Source: Pseudoalteromonas sp. SMS1
GTDB lineage: Bacteria > Pseudomonadota > Gammaproteobacteria > Enterobacterales > Alteromonadaceae
Reading direction: 5' to 3'
NCBI RefSeq assembly: GCF_021530565.1
Contig: NZ_JAKGBI010000005.1
Location: forward strand, 62,001-126,000
DNA length: 64,000 nt
Shown here one piece after another: positions 30,105-39,448 of the stretch. A program made the translations under genes and the position numbers. Below the pieces are notes generated by a model that ran no database searches, was not told the origin of the DNA, and worked only from the letters and a program-made list of their open reading frames with translations. How positions within the stretch are numbered: the stretch's first letter is position 1; each line of letters starts with the position of its first letter.

Positions 30105-31223
30105 CTAGGTTGCAACGTTATCCAATAGGACCAAGTCATCTCGATGTATCACCACATTTGCGCCTTGATACCCTAACGCTGTACTGATCTGTGCACTGTG
30201 CAGACCCTTAATACTCTGCATCTCTTTGTGATCAAAAGCGATTAACCCTTTTGCAATCACTCGCCCATTTAAATCTTTCATCTCAATTAAGTCCCCGCGA
30301 CAAAACTGACCACATACATCTGTGACACCTTTCGCGAGTAAACTTGCACCTTGCGTGGTGACGGCTGCCACAGCACCGTCATCACAGATGATGGCACCAT
30401 TACAGCGGGGCCCAGACAACAACCATTTTTTACGACCGTCAAGAGGCGCATTAAAACGAATGACTTTAGTACTTTTGAGAAGATCATTTTGGATATTCAG
30501 AATCACATTGGGTTCAGCGCCTTTTGCAATGACTGTTTCGATACCTGCACGCTGCGCAATTTGCGCAGCCTGTAATTTTGTCGCCATCCCACCAGTCCCC
30601 AAGGAGGTTCCAGAGCCCCCCGCTAGCGCGATGATCTCTTCGTCAATCTCATCCACACGTTCTATTAATTTAGCATCCGGATCACTACGCGGATCTGCGG
30701 TGAACAAGCCGGATTGATCCGTTAACAATAACAATCGGTCAGCATTGGCCAAGATGGCGACTAGCGCCGACAGGTTATCATTGTCGCCGACTTTGATTTC
30801 AGAAGTAGCGACCGCGTCATTCTCATTCACTATTGGCACCGCACTATGCACCAGAAGCTGATCTAACGTATCGCGTGCATTAAGGTACCGACTTCGGTCT
30901 TCGACATCAGCACGCGTTAACAGCAACTGTGCAACGGGTACATCAAATAAAGAGAACAAGCTCTGCCAAAGGTGAATCAGCTGCCCTTGACCGATGGCTG
31001 CCAACATTTGTTTTTCAGCAACGGAATTACCGACCTCTGCTTCTAACACAGATCGCCCTGCGGCAACCGCGCCACTCGAGACAATCACTACATGCCATCC
31101 TAATTTCTTAAGCTCGACACACTGACGTGCCAAATCAACTAATCGAGGTTTATTTAGGTACAAACTACCTGCGGTCAATACACTGGTTCCAAGCTTTACT
31201 ACTATGACTTTACGTTTAGCCAT
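30105..31223 (-). CDS. proB: Glutamate 5-kinase
   Basis: A 372-residue kinase catalysing the first step of proline synthesis. The amino-acid kinase domain begins VIVVKLGTSVL and has VNENDAVAT and GTGGMATKLQAAQIA; a C-terminal PUA domain starts at about residue 280. ATG 31223 is chosen to match the family start MAKRKVIVVKLGTS. proA is not next to it, unlike in many proBA operons; a GGEEF gene follows instead. Confidence 0.95.
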   Translation of the reverse strand: MAKRKVIVVKLGTSVLTAGSLYLNKPRLVDLARQCVELKKLGWHVVIVSSGAVAAGRSVLEAEVGNSVAEKQMLAAIGQGQLIHLWQSLFSLFDVPVAQLLLTRADVEDRSRYLNARDTLDQLLVHSAVPIVNENDAVATSEIKVGDNDNLSALVAILANADRLLLLTDQSGLFTADPRSDPDAKLIERVDEIDEEIIALAGGSGTSLGTGGMATKLQAAQIAQRAGIETVIAKGAEPNVILNIQNDLLKSTKVIRFNAPLDGRKKWLLSGPRCNGAIICDDGAVAAVTTQGASLLAKGVTDVCGQFCRGDLIEMKDLNGRVIAKGLIAFDHKEMQSIKGLHSAQISTALGYQGANVVIHRDDLVLLDNVAT

Positions 31224-31439
31224 TAAAAACATCCGCAATTACATTGTGACTATTTTTATATCATGGCAATAGACAATTGAATACTTTACAAACAAGATGA
31301 AGTAAATTTATTCAATTAAAAATGCGTCATTTACCAGTGTTCATAAATTTGCGTGCTAAAATCCGAGTACTTGAATCATATGATCAGTGTCAACTTACCA
31401 CGCGATATTGCGTGTCATACTTAGACGCGGAGGTCGGTT

Positions 31440-31649
31440 ATGAAAAAGCCAAATTACAAGAAGGAATTAATCATGTTGCCTTTACTGCTCATCAGTATTG
31501 CAATGTGTATTGGTGGGCATTTTATTTTACAGCCTAGCTATCAAGACAATCATTGGGCAGAATACAGTTTAGCCGCCTTGCCTTTCTTAATGTTTGCTGT
31601 CGTCATCATTGCTATCAAGTTGGCCATCAAAGCTGACAAAGAAGAATAA
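31440..31649 (+). CDS. Small two-helix membrane protein
   Basis: A 69-residue protein with a lysine-rich N-terminus (MKKPNYKKE), two hydrophobic helices (about 11-28 and 43-62) and a charged KADKEE tail. A strong GGAGG lies six bases before the ATG, which supports real translation. I know of no function. It is divergent from proB and upstream of the amidohydrolase, with 131 AT-rich bases between them. Confidence 0.65.
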   Translation: MKKPNYKKELIMLPLLLISIAMCIGGHFILQPSYQDNHWAEYSLAALPFLMFAVVIIAIKLAIKADKEE

Positions 31650-31780
31650 CTTTAAACTCGTCGATATATGCGGGTTGCTCGACAACAGAAAAAATCAAAA
31701 ATAGTAAATTCTAACCTTGATATAAGATAAAAATAATGTATCTATAATCGACTTAATAATAAATAAAAATAAGGCACAGT

Positions 31781-33424
31781 GTGAAAAAGTTACTTTTATT
31801 TTGGCTTTTGGCTACCAGCCATTGGTGTTACGCACAGTTTACCATCATACATAACGTAAATGGCTATACACCTACGCGCGAAGGGGCAATTAAACAGTTC
31901 TCAACCCTCGTCATCAAAGATGGCAAGGTGGTGAAAACGGGAGATGAAAGCACACTCAAACAGTATCCTCAGACCAGTCCGATTGATGGTCAAGGCTTAA
32001 CGATGTTGCCTGGCCTAATCGATGCTCACGGTCATATCATCGGCTTAGGCCAAAATTTATCGCAACTGGATTTAAGAAACAGCCTGTCTGTGGGCGAAGT
32101 AGGTAAAAAACTCACCAGCTATGCACAAGAGAACCCGAAAGGTTGGATTCTGGGGCGCGGGTGGGATCAATCCAAATGGACGCCAAGCACATTTCCCACT
32201 GCCGCAGATTTAGATAAGTACGTTGCAAACCGACCCGTCGTGCTTACTCGAGTCGACGGCCACGCAATTTGGGTTAACTCCAAAGCAATGGAGCTTGCTG
32301 GTATTACGCCTACCATAACCTCTCCATCTGGTGGCGAAGTGATCAGACTACAAAGCGGCCACCCGAGTGGCATTTTCATAGACAAAGCAGAATTGCTGGT
32401 TACCAAACATATTCCATCCCCGTCGCAGCACCAAGTTAATAAAGCACTGGATGCCGCTGGCCACCATTTATTGAGTCTTGGTATCACCTCAGTGCATGAC
32501 GCAGGGATTAACTATACAACGTGGCAGCTATATAAACAGCGTGCGAAACAAAAATCTCTGCCACTACGCATATATGCCATGCTAAGTGCTTCGGATGCAC
32601 AGTTAAGTACCATGCTAAAAGCTGGTATCTACAAAGAGCAAAATGATTATTTATCGATTCGGAGCGTTAAGATTTATGCTGATGGCGCACTCGGTAGCCG
32701 AGGTGCCGCACTCATTGAGGACTATAAAGATCGACCAGGCTACAGAGGGTTAATGCTTGAACAACAACCTAATTTAGAAGCGTTGATAACTAAAAGTGTG
32801 AAGCATGGATTTAGTGCCCATACGCATGCAATCGGCGACCGCGCCAATCGCATCGTGTTAGACAGTTACCAAAACGTCTTTCAACAGACTGGGGGGAAGC
32901 TCCTGAGAAATCGAATTGAACATGCGCAATTGGTTGACGTGGCAGATATACCTAGGTTTAAAACGTTACAAATAATCCCTTCTATGCAACCGGTTCACGC
33001 CACCTCAGATATGCACATGGCCGAAAAACGGTTAGCACAACCTCAACTGCGAGGTGCGTATGCTTGGCAATCATTTATACAGCACGGCGTAAAAGTCGCT
33101 GCGGGTTCCGATTTTCCCGTAGAGCTTGCGAACCCCTTTGATGGGCTTTATGCCGCCATTACGCGCATGGACAAAAAGGCACAGCCTGCAGGAGGATGGA
33201 GACCTGCAGAACGTTTAACAAAACAACAGGCACTGCAAGCCTTTACCTTAGATGCGGCTTATGCTGCTTTTCAAGAGTTTAAACTGGGCAGCTTAGAGCA
33301 TGGGAAATGGGCTGATTTTATCTTGCTTGATCAAGACTATTTTAAAGCCGATATAGACGCGCTTTTAAACACTCAGGTACAGCAAACCTGGATTGCAGGA
33401 GAGCGCAAGTTTGTGCGCCCTTAG
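31781..33424 (+). CDS. Exported YtcJ-like amidohydrolase
   Basis: A 547-residue metal-dependent hydrolase of the amidohydrolase superfamily (amidohydrolase_3/YtcJ type). An N-terminal signal peptide (1-18, ending CYA) sends it to the periplasm. The metal-site motif is LPGLIDAHGHIIG; HTHAIGDRANRIVLD, EHAQLVD and AAGSDFPVE supply the later histidines and aspartate. The substrate is unknown; the family includes amidases and cyclic-ureide hydrolases. It starts at GTG 31781 behind AAGG, and its stop overlaps the next, convergent gene by four bases. Confidence 0.88.
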   Translation: MKKLLLFWLLATSHWCYAQFTIIHNVNGYTPTREGAIKQFSTLVIKDGKVVKTGDESTLKQYPQTSPIDGQGLTMLPGLIDAHGHIIGLGQNLSQLDLRNSLSVGEVGKKLTSYAQENPKGWILGRGWDQSKWTPSTFPTAADLDKYVANRPVVLTRVDGHAIWVNSKAMELAGITPTITSPSGGEVIRLQSGHPSGIFIDKAELLVTKHIPSPSQHQVNKALDAAGHHLLSLGITSVHDAGINYTTWQLYKQRAKQKSLPLRIYAMLSASDAQLSTMLKAGIYKEQNDYLSIRSVKIYADGALGSRGAALIEDYKDRPGYRGLMLEQQPNLEALITKSVKHGFSAHTHAIGDRANRIVLDSYQNVFQQTGGKLLRNRIEHAQLVDVADIPRFKTLQIIPSMQPVHATSDMHMAEKRLAQPQLRGAYAWQSFIQHGVKVAAGSDFPVELANPFDGLYAAITRMDKKAQPAGGWRPAERLTKQQALQAFTLDAAYAAFQEFKLGSLEHGKWADFILLDQDYFKADIDALLNTQVQQTWIAGERKFVRP

Positions 33425-33639
33425 TCTTTACTTTTGAGTAGTTTAATCAAATGATAAATGTTGACCAGCGCGAGTAAACCGTTGGTCAATACGACAGGCC
33501 AAGCACTGATCATTGCGCCATACACGGTAAAGCAGATACAACCAGCCAAGTTAAACCAACGTAGTTTGGTCACATTGGTCATCATCAATGAAACAACTAA
33601 GAATACGGATGCGAGATAACCTAAATACTCCCAAGTCAT
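33421..33639 (-). CDS. Small YgjV/CBU_0592-like membrane protein
   Basis: A 72-residue protein of three hydrophobic helices with a basic C-terminus (KLLKSKD). The pattern YLASVFLVVSLMMTNVTKLRWFNLAGCICFTVYG resembles a family of small inner-membrane proteins related to YgjV and CBU_0592; the match is from memory and tentative. GAGAGGAG precedes the ATG. Its stop overlaps the stop of the amidohydrolase on the other strand. Confidence 0.7.
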   Translation of the reverse strand: MTWEYLGYLASVFLVVSLMMTNVTKLRWFNLAGCICFTVYGAMISAWPVVLTNGLLALVNIYHLIKLLKSKD

Positions 33640-33722
33640 TTGTTCTCTCCTCTCAGTTGGGTTAGCATTAAATATAGCGACTACAGTAACCAGTTAAGAC
33701 TCCTTGAGTTAGGGCCTTAATG

Positions 33723-33732
33723 TGTGTGATCA
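33723..33732. promoter_or_regulatory. TGTGATCACA palindrome in gene-free stretch 33640-33956
   Basis: A perfect ten-base palindrome in the 317-base gap between the small membrane protein and the Crp/Fnr-like gene. It looks Crp-like but lacks the six-base spacer of Crp sites. Otherwise the gap holds only the GGACAATTGTCC palindrome nearer the gene; I see no coding frame. Confidence 0.3.
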
Positions 33733-33931
33733 CATCGTTTTACGATAGGCTGTTACTTTAATCTACTCAGCACTCGAACAATCGAATGCGTTAGATCTTA
33801 GTTCACAGAATTACAATTGATAAAATACTTATCGCGTTAAGGAATCAATGCGACTAAAACTCACAAAGAAGTAACGCGCATAGCACTTGAATAACGTCGT
33901 TCATGCTATCTTTATAATAATTTAATAAATA

Positions 33932-33943
33932 GGACAATTGTCC
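33932..33943. promoter_or_regulatory. Palindrome GGACAATTGTCC before the Crp/Fnr-like gene
   Basis: A perfect 12-base palindrome ending 13 bases before the regulator ATG, downstream of an AT-rich TATAATAAT stretch at about 33912-33920. The position suits autoregulation. Confidence 0.45.
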
Positions 33944-33956
33944 GAGAGCTAACCAG

Positions 33957-34613
33957 ATGTTCCAATATCATTTTTCAACCACTTTGGTAGAGCAACTATT
34001 AAGTTTTGCTGGCAACAGCTTTCAACATCGCAAAAAAGAGATTTTGATCCATCAAGACGAGCCGTTGAGCAAACTCATTTTGGTAAGAAATGGCACGGTA
34101 TCATTTAGCTATGATGTCGGGAATGGCAGACGCTTACTTCTCGGGCAACTAGACTGCAACAATACACTAATTGGCGAAATTGAAGCTCTGAACAATCAAC
34201 CTTGTATATATACAGTGAGTTGTTTGAGTGATGTTCAATATAATCTCATCGAACTAAAACATTGGCGCCAACTTCTACTTGAACAACCCGAGTTAAGTCT
34301 CTATACCGCACAGACTATTGCAGCTAAATTTACCGAGAACCAAAAAATCAATCTGGATAAACTGCTCTTGCCTCTTAGCTATAATATTGCGAAAGATTGC
34401 CTTTTGAGAGCTGAAAATAGTCACCCAACTTTACTTCGCGCCTACTCGACAGTAAGCGCTGAAGCAGAAAGGTTTGCAACCACAGAGAGGGCCTACAGAA
34501 GGGTTGTTAGTGAGCTCGTAGAAAAAGGTCTTATCGAGAGAACTAGCGCAGGCTTAAAACCCATAAATTTGGGGCTTTTAAGCGATTTTGTCGATAGTTT
34601 TTCGCAAATTTAA
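33957..34613 (+). CDS. Crp/Fnr family regulator, YeiL-like
   Basis: A 218-residue protein with an N-terminal cyclic-nucleotide-binding-type beta roll (about 20-120), a dimer helix, and a C-terminal helix-turn-helix (about 165-205; FATTERAYRRVVSELVEKGLIERT). No Fnr-type cysteine cluster is seen in the N-terminal 30 residues. The layout is close to YeiL-type regulators. A large lipoprotein gene follows 236 bases downstream on the same strand with its own promoter, and may or may not be a target. Confidence 0.85.
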   Translation: MFQYHFSTTLVEQLLSFAGNSFQHRKKEILIHQDEPLSKLILVRNGTVSFSYDVGNGRRLLLGQLDCNNTLIGEIEALNNQPCIYTVSCLSDVQYNLIELKHWRQLLLEQPELSLYTAQTIAAKFTENQKINLDKLLLPLSYNIAKDCLLRAENSHPTLLRAYSTVSAEAERFATTERAYRRVVSELVEKGLIERTSAGLKPINLGLLSDFVDSFSQI

Positions 34614-34720
34614 TGACTGCAATATTATTGTTTTTTTAACATTTTAAAGCTCAGATCCCAATTTGAGATCAATGTGTTATTATTAAAAGTGAATTTTTGG
34701 ATAAAGTTAGAACTGTTCAC

Positions 34721-34749
34721 TTGACGAACATTTAATGTACGCTTATCCT
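34721..34749 (+). promoter_or_regulatory. Sigma70-type promoter for the lipoprotein gene
   Basis: TTGACG, 17 bases, then TATCCT, about 100 bases before the lipoprotein ATG. The spacing is optimal and the -35 is near-consensus. Confidence 0.5.
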
Positions 34750-34849
34750 CTAATCACTAATTTGCGTGCAGGGCAAGGTTGTCTTACATCTGCAATTGAT
34801 TAGTTTTAAACTCTCAGTTTACTTGTATTTAAAGGAAAAGGTAAAAATC

Positions 34850-36481
34850 ATGGGAAATAAAAATTTCAAGCTAACTAAACTTGCCCTAGCGTTGGGTGTA
34901 ACAGTGAGTTTAGCTGGCTGTTTTAGCGACAATGACAACGATGTAACTGTAACTCCGCCAGATCCAGATCCGGGCACAATTACAGTTCCTTCACCGGATA
35001 CCCCTGCAGCACTTTCATCATACGTTTCTGTAACTGTTACTGACAGTGCGACAGGCAATGTAGTAGACAATGCAACTGTGACATTTTTTGAAAACGGTGC
35101 AGCATCTACAAACGTAACTGATTTAGACGGCGCGGACATCGCTTCACAAACATCGGCTGACGGCGCATTTGCATTCAAGACTAAAGACGGTGTTACATCT
35201 TTAACACTAGCAGTGTCTGCTGCTGATTACCTTGATGGCTCAGCGGTTGTTGCCCTAAGCGGCGATGCAAGCGCAGTAAATGTGGCTGTTAACCTAGTAA
35301 GCAAAGCAAACCTAGCTGTAGCATCACAGGCGGATTTAGCAACAGCAGAAGGTAAACTTGCTGCTGCACTTTCTGTTGAAGCTGATTCAGCGAACGGTGG
35401 CGCGAAGCTTGATATCCCAACAACCGTAACTTTACAAGACGCTGACGGTAATGCGATTACAGGCGCTGTATCTGTTGAAGTTGCAACTGCTGACCTATCT
35501 GCAGAAGCAGGTAAAGCAAGCGCAGCAAGCATCATTCCAGCAGGTCTAAATGCAGGCAACACGACTAACGTACTTGTTCCAGCTGGTATCGTAACTGTTA
35601 ACATTTCTGCAGGCGACACTGCGGTTAAGCAGCTTTCTGAAGCCGTTACTTTAACAACTAACTTCCCAGAGACTTACAAAAAGTCTGATGGCACTGACCT
35701 AGCTCAAAATGACGCGTTCGACGTATATGCTTACGACGAAACAAAAGCATCTTGGAGCAAACTAGACTCACAAGCTGTTGTGGCTGCAAAGTCTGGTACA
35801 GTTTTCCCAGCAAGCTTCGAAACAACGCACTTCTCAAGCTTCGTACCTGTTGAAACAGTGACTGGCTGTTCTGAAGAAATTTCATTTGCGTTCACTGGTG
35901 ATGCCGTGCCAGCTTCTGGTTTAAACATGAAGATCGTATCAAGCGCAATTGATAAGACTAAGATTGTAAACAGTGCATCAGGCGTTTTATATGCTCAAGG
36001 TACAGCGGGTGCAGCAGGTATCACATCTTCAGCAACTGCTGACGTTCAGGTATCAGATGCAAACGGTAACGTTTGGGGCACAGCTTCTAACGTAGCACTT
36101 TGTAACAACAGCGCAACACAAGCAGACATCGAAATTGCTCTTGAAGCGCCTGTAACTTACGTAAACCAAGACTTCAGCCTAACTTACACGTGTAGTAACA
36201 CTGACCAACCTACGAACCAATTAGCGTTCACTGGTGCACTAGTTCGTTACAACCAAGAAGGTAAAGCACCTCTAATTGCAGCTGAAACAGATGGTACATA
36301 CGCACTAACAGGTCTAGTTTCTGGTGCAACATATGAAGTATCAGTAATCCCAGTAGGGGTAGATGTAGGCGACGCATCGCTAACTGTACCTACATTCACT
36401 GCGGCAGCTGGTGAAGCAGTATCGTTCAATGTTGGACGTAGCAACTGTCAGACTAGCACAGTGACTGGTAGCGGTAGCTAA
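34850..36481 (+). CDS. Large lipoprotein with regulatory-like beta domain
   Basis: A 543-residue lipoprotein. The signal peptide ends in the lipobox LAGC, followed by a low-complexity acidic and Pro/Thr-rich linker (SDNDNDV, PPDPDPG). Residues about 50-150 look like a carboxypeptidase-regulatory-like beta sandwich (VTVTDSATGNVVDNATVTFFENG). The rest is Ala/Thr/Val-rich, with a CSEEISF region and four more cysteines suited to disulfides. I recognise no catalytic site. ATG 34850 gives a proper signal peptide; a frame from 34766 does not. Codon use is strongly biased, suggesting high expression. A strong terminator follows. Confidence 0.8.
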   Translation: MGNKNFKLTKLALALGVTVSLAGCFSDNDNDVTVTPPDPDPGTITVPSPDTPAALSSYVSVTVTDSATGNVVDNATVTFFENGAASTNVTDLDGADIASQTSADGAFAFKTKDGVTSLTLAVSAADYLDGSAVVALSGDASAVNVAVNLVSKANLAVASQADLATAEGKLAAALSVEADSANGGAKLDIPTTVTLQDADGNAITGAVSVEVATADLSAEAGKASAASIIPAGLNAGNTTNVLVPAGIVTVNISAGDTAVKQLSEAVTLTTNFPETYKKSDGTDLAQNDAFDVYAYDETKASWSKLDSQAVVAAKSGTVFPASFETTHFSSFVPVETVTGCSEEISFAFTGDAVPASGLNMKIVSSAIDKTKIVNSASGVLYAQGTAGAAGITSSATADVQVSDANGNVWGTASNVALCNNSATQADIEIALEAPVTYVNQDFSLTYTCSNTDQPTNQLAFTGALVRYNQEGKAPLIAAETDGTYALTGLVSGATYEVSVIPVGVDVGDASLTVPTFTAAAGEAVSFNVGRSNCQTSTVTGSGS

Positions 36482-36501
36482 TTATTAAGTAAACTGAACA
36501 T

Positions 36502-36532
36502 AAAAGCTGCGATAAATCGCAGCTTTTTTTTT
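36502..36532 (+). terminator. Strong terminator after the lipoprotein gene
   Basis: AAAAGCTGCGAT-AA-ATCGCAGCTTTTTTTTT is a 12-base stem with nine T on the plus strand. Confidence 0.93.
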
Positions 36533-36653
36533 GTATATTCGACACGTCTCTTTTTATCTTGAATGAAGGCTTTAATAGATGTGGCCTCTTCTACATTGTC
36601 TATGCCCTTAAACTTTCCGAAGTACGGATACAAAGCTATATTGGTGACTTTTG

Positions 36654-36942
36654 AAACCATCTGTACACTAAAATACAGCGATATAATCATGAAGATTGGC
36701 GCTGCCTGAACGTACCGTAAGTTCTACATAGCAAATTATGCTCACTGAAATACCAAAGTACTTACTGTAAGACCCAAATGTTAAGTGGATGACGATCACT
36801 TCAAACCATCTGCACACTACAATACAGCGAAGATTGGCGCTGCCAGAACGAAACATAAGCTCAACATAGCAAATTATGTGAACTGATATACCAAAGTGGT
36901 TACTTTAAGATCCAAACGCTAGATGAATGGCAATCATTGGGA
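36654..36942. repeat. Two diverged copies of a roughly 140-base repeat in tandem
   Basis: Copy 1 (36654-36802) and copy 2 (36803-about 36942) begin with AAACCATCTG and share AGATTGGCGCTGCC, CATAGCAAATTATG and ATACCAAAGT in the same order. Copy 1 has about 11 extra bases (ATATAATCATG). They occupy most of the 600-base gap between the lipoprotein and YjbH genes. No convincing coding frame runs through them; bases 36943-37099 show nothing recognisable. Confidence 0.8.
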
Positions 36943-37099
36943 GCTGCGAAGTGGTTTGAGGGCGAGTCTTTGCTAGGTGGCAATTGCCCTCATGAAATCC
37001 ATTGGTGCTGAAAACTCAGAGTAGTACGTAAAACCTCAGAACAGCTGATAAAAATGACGACCAAGCCGAACTGAGGAAATAACATTTCAAATATGCAGC

Positions 37100-39217
37100 C
37101 TATTTGTAGGTTAAGTAAGCCTCTCTTAATCTCTGCAAATTACTATAAACATAATCAACAGACGTACGGCCTTGATTGAAGAAAGTTCTATCTAAAGACA
37201 CTGACGTCTGAGGCATGTAAGCTTGCTGGTACACTAAGTAATTATTGGATTCACCAATTTTAGTTCCAACCTGATGTCTCCAAGCGTGGTTCCCTTTAAC
37301 TTGTCCAAACTGAGTAACATTCATACTCTTACGCTTCGACAAAGGTATACTGATTGCGATACCAGCTAGTTGCGCATTGGTCTCTTCACCATATAGTGCA
37401 ACATAGCTGTCACCAAACCAAAAACGCGTTTCAACTCTAACACCACTGTCTTTTCGCCAGAACTTGCCGCCAGTTACATGGAATGTAATATCTTTCTCGG
37501 CCCAATTATATTGATACCCAAGTGTGTGGTAATCCCTATCAGAGTCATAATCTTTGTAGTCAAAGAAGCCATAAATATTTGTGAATTTATGATTCCCATC
37601 GGGACTCACCCAAGCTGTTTCATTGATGATACCAGTGTACTTATGATGTTCTTTGAAATAACCAATTTTTGTTTGGTTATATATCCCCCAAGGTAATTGG
37701 AAGGTCTGATAGAAAAAAGCGTTATTAATACCATTGTCTTCAGATCGCCCATCAAACGCTTGACCATTTTCAAAATCTGAGCTCTCAGAAACGACTGTCT
37801 GCGCAGAAACATTGAAACCGCCCCCTTTCCACATTGGCACGGTGATATCGGCTTTCAAAGCCAGTGAGTAGTCGAAAACACCTAATTCAGTAGCGTGTGT
37901 CGAACTCAATTCAGGACTTAACGTTAATCGCGGTTTAAAATATGGCTGATTTGCACTTTCTAGCCCAACCCAAGATACACCGCCTACACTAGGCATCACT
38001 CCCATCTTGACACTTAATCTGGGGCTCTCACTGTGGGAGATAAACCTACCATAACTCACCACATCTCCTGAAACAGACAGCATCGGTAAACCGTGGTTCT
38101 TTAGTTGTATAACGAACTGAGCTTGGGAGTCCTCAAATAGCGTTGTGATTCTACCTGCAACTAAGCCAAGTGCATCGATTTCATTTCGGTTAAATACCGA
38201 GTTTTCAAACGAAACAACGACGACAGGCTGCTGATTAAAGCCAACTCGAACTGATTCAAAACCATCCGCAATTAACATGTTTCTCAACTTTCGAGCAGCT
38301 TTATTCATGCTTGCTTTTGCTGCCACTTTTTCATTGGCCGCAGCAACTTCTGTATGTGTGTGCAACGTCTTACTGGCGCGTTCGGAAGGGGGAGCAGTTA
38401 TCGCACCTTGATTATTGGTTATTACCGGAGCGGGGGCGGCCAATATTCTCTTCTTGCCATTTTGGTACTCATCTGAAAATGGCGCTTTAAAATTCACCCC
38501 CCAATATATGTCATCTTCAGAATGGTCCGTATTACTGTAAAATCGACTTGTGAGGGTAAGTTCACCTAAATCAAATAACCATTCTTTTGGCACCGTGAAA
38601 CGTGCTGCCGCATTCACAGCCTCTGCATCATACTCCACCTGCAGCGCAAACCAGTCTAATGGCAACCACTCAACCCCACCAAATGCGCCATCCATCATGC
38701 CTGTAACATGATCGCTGGTCGCTAACCCGACAGAAAAGCGAAAATCCTCCCACTCCTTTGATGCCACGGCAAAGTAAGTTTCATATTTATTGGATGAACC
38801 TCCAATATCTTTGGCGCCAAGACTCAAACTAAACCAATCTTTTGGTACCCAAGGTATCCTGTATTTTGCATTAAAGGATAAGTCTCTTATTTGTTTTCCT
38901 TCAGCTTCCGAGTTTGGGTCAAAAAGATTGTCGTTCATGCTATTAGACGCGGAGAAACCACTGACTTCTAACCCATCGAATATACCTGCTGAAAAGGCAA
39001 TATTATGCCCATCGACATAATTAACACCTGCAAAATCAAGCATGTTGTTGTAGCCAATATCCCAATTTCCACGCTCTAAAACTTCAGCGTTTGATGTGTT
39101 TATCAGCCCAGTAAAACCTGTAAAAGTACGGTATGTGTCCAGGTGCTCTTCAGAAGCAAAACTTGGTGCAGCAACTACCGCAAAACTAGATATAAATAAG
39201 GGAATAAATTTAGACAT
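37100..39217 (-). CDS. YjbH family outer-membrane lipoprotein-like exopolysaccharide protein
   Basis: A 705-residue exported protein. It has a signal peptide (1-21, ending SFA), then repeated amphipathic beta strands and many aromatic residues. TYRTFTGFTGLINTSNAEVLERGNWDIGYNNM is the YjbH-type start, and the C-terminal half carries TSVSLDRTFFNQGRTSVDYVYSNLQ. YjbH-family proteins are outer-membrane barrels made with extracellular polysaccharide. No lipobox cysteine is seen, so it is probably a plain barrel. It lies just downstream of the polysaccharide locus on the same strand but has its own leader. Confidence 0.82.
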   Translation of the reverse strand: MSKFIPLFISSFAVVAAPSFASEEHLDTYRTFTGFTGLINTSNAEVLERGNWDIGYNNMLDFAGVNYVDGHNIAFSAGIFDGLEVSGFSASNSMNDNLFDPNSEAEGKQIRDLSFNAKYRIPWVPKDWFSLSLGAKDIGGSSNKYETYFAVASKEWEDFRFSVGLATSDHVTGMMDGAFGGVEWLPLDWFALQVEYDAEAVNAAARFTVPKEWLFDLGELTLTSRFYSNTDHSEDDIYWGVNFKAPFSDEYQNGKKRILAAPAPVITNNQGAITAPPSERASKTLHTHTEVAAANEKVAAKASMNKAARKLRNMLIADGFESVRVGFNQQPVVVVSFENSVFNRNEIDALGLVAGRITTLFEDSQAQFVIQLKNHGLPMLSVSGDVVSYGRFISHSESPRLSVKMGVMPSVGGVSWVGLESANQPYFKPRLTLSPELSSTHATELGVFDYSLALKADITVPMWKGGGFNVSAQTVVSESSDFENGQAFDGRSEDNGINNAFFYQTFQLPWGIYNQTKIGYFKEHHKYTGIINETAWVSPDGNHKFTNIYGFFDYKDYDSDRDYHTLGYQYNWAEKDITFHVTGGKFWRKDSGVRVETRFWFGDSYVALYGEETNAQLAGIAISIPLSKRKSMNVTQFGQVKGNHAWRHQVGTKIGESNNYLVYQQAYMPQTSVSLDRTFFNQGRTSVDYVYSNLQRLREAYLTYK

Positions 39218-39348
39218 GTTCCAAGGTCCAAGGGGTTATTATTTATTGTTAATAAACGTATTAAGTAAGTTAATCCATAAAGTGTGACACGTATAAAAGG
39301 TTAAAGTAGCCAATATCAAACTGTGGCTTTCAGCCCCTAATACAAACA

Positions 39349-39376
39349 CAAGGCTTATTGGTAAGAATAAGCCTTG
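39349..39376 (-). terminator. Stem-loop at the end of the polysaccharide locus
   Basis: CAAGGCTTATT-6-AATAAGCCTTG is a perfect 11-base stem about 70 bases after the dehydratase stop. A modest T-rich stretch (TGTTTGTATT) follows on the minus strand. It is the likely end of the long leftward transcript before the YjbH gene. Confidence 0.65.
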
Positions 39377-39448
39377 TGATACAAAATCTCTTTTTCAATA
39401 TTCTGTTGGCAACATTATTTATATAGGTACCCGATATTAGAGACACCT

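Noticed and set aside
31322..31537. 71-codon plus-strand frame upstream of the 69-residue membrane protein
   Set aside because: It overlaps the better-supported frame at 31440, which has a GGAGG site; it lacks such a site and membrane or domain pattern.
33723..33732. Crp binding site
   Set aside because: The half-sites abut directly, without the six-base spacer of a Crp site.
36478..36690. 70-codon minus-strand frame after the lipoprotein gene
   Set aside because: It crosses a strong terminator and its 5' end comes from the intergenic repeat. The middle looks faintly protein-like, so it might be an eroded gene end, but there is not enough to call it.
36668..36856. 62-codon minus-strand frame with RSGSANL twice
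   Set aside because: The internal repetition is simply the translation of the two intergenic repeat copies.
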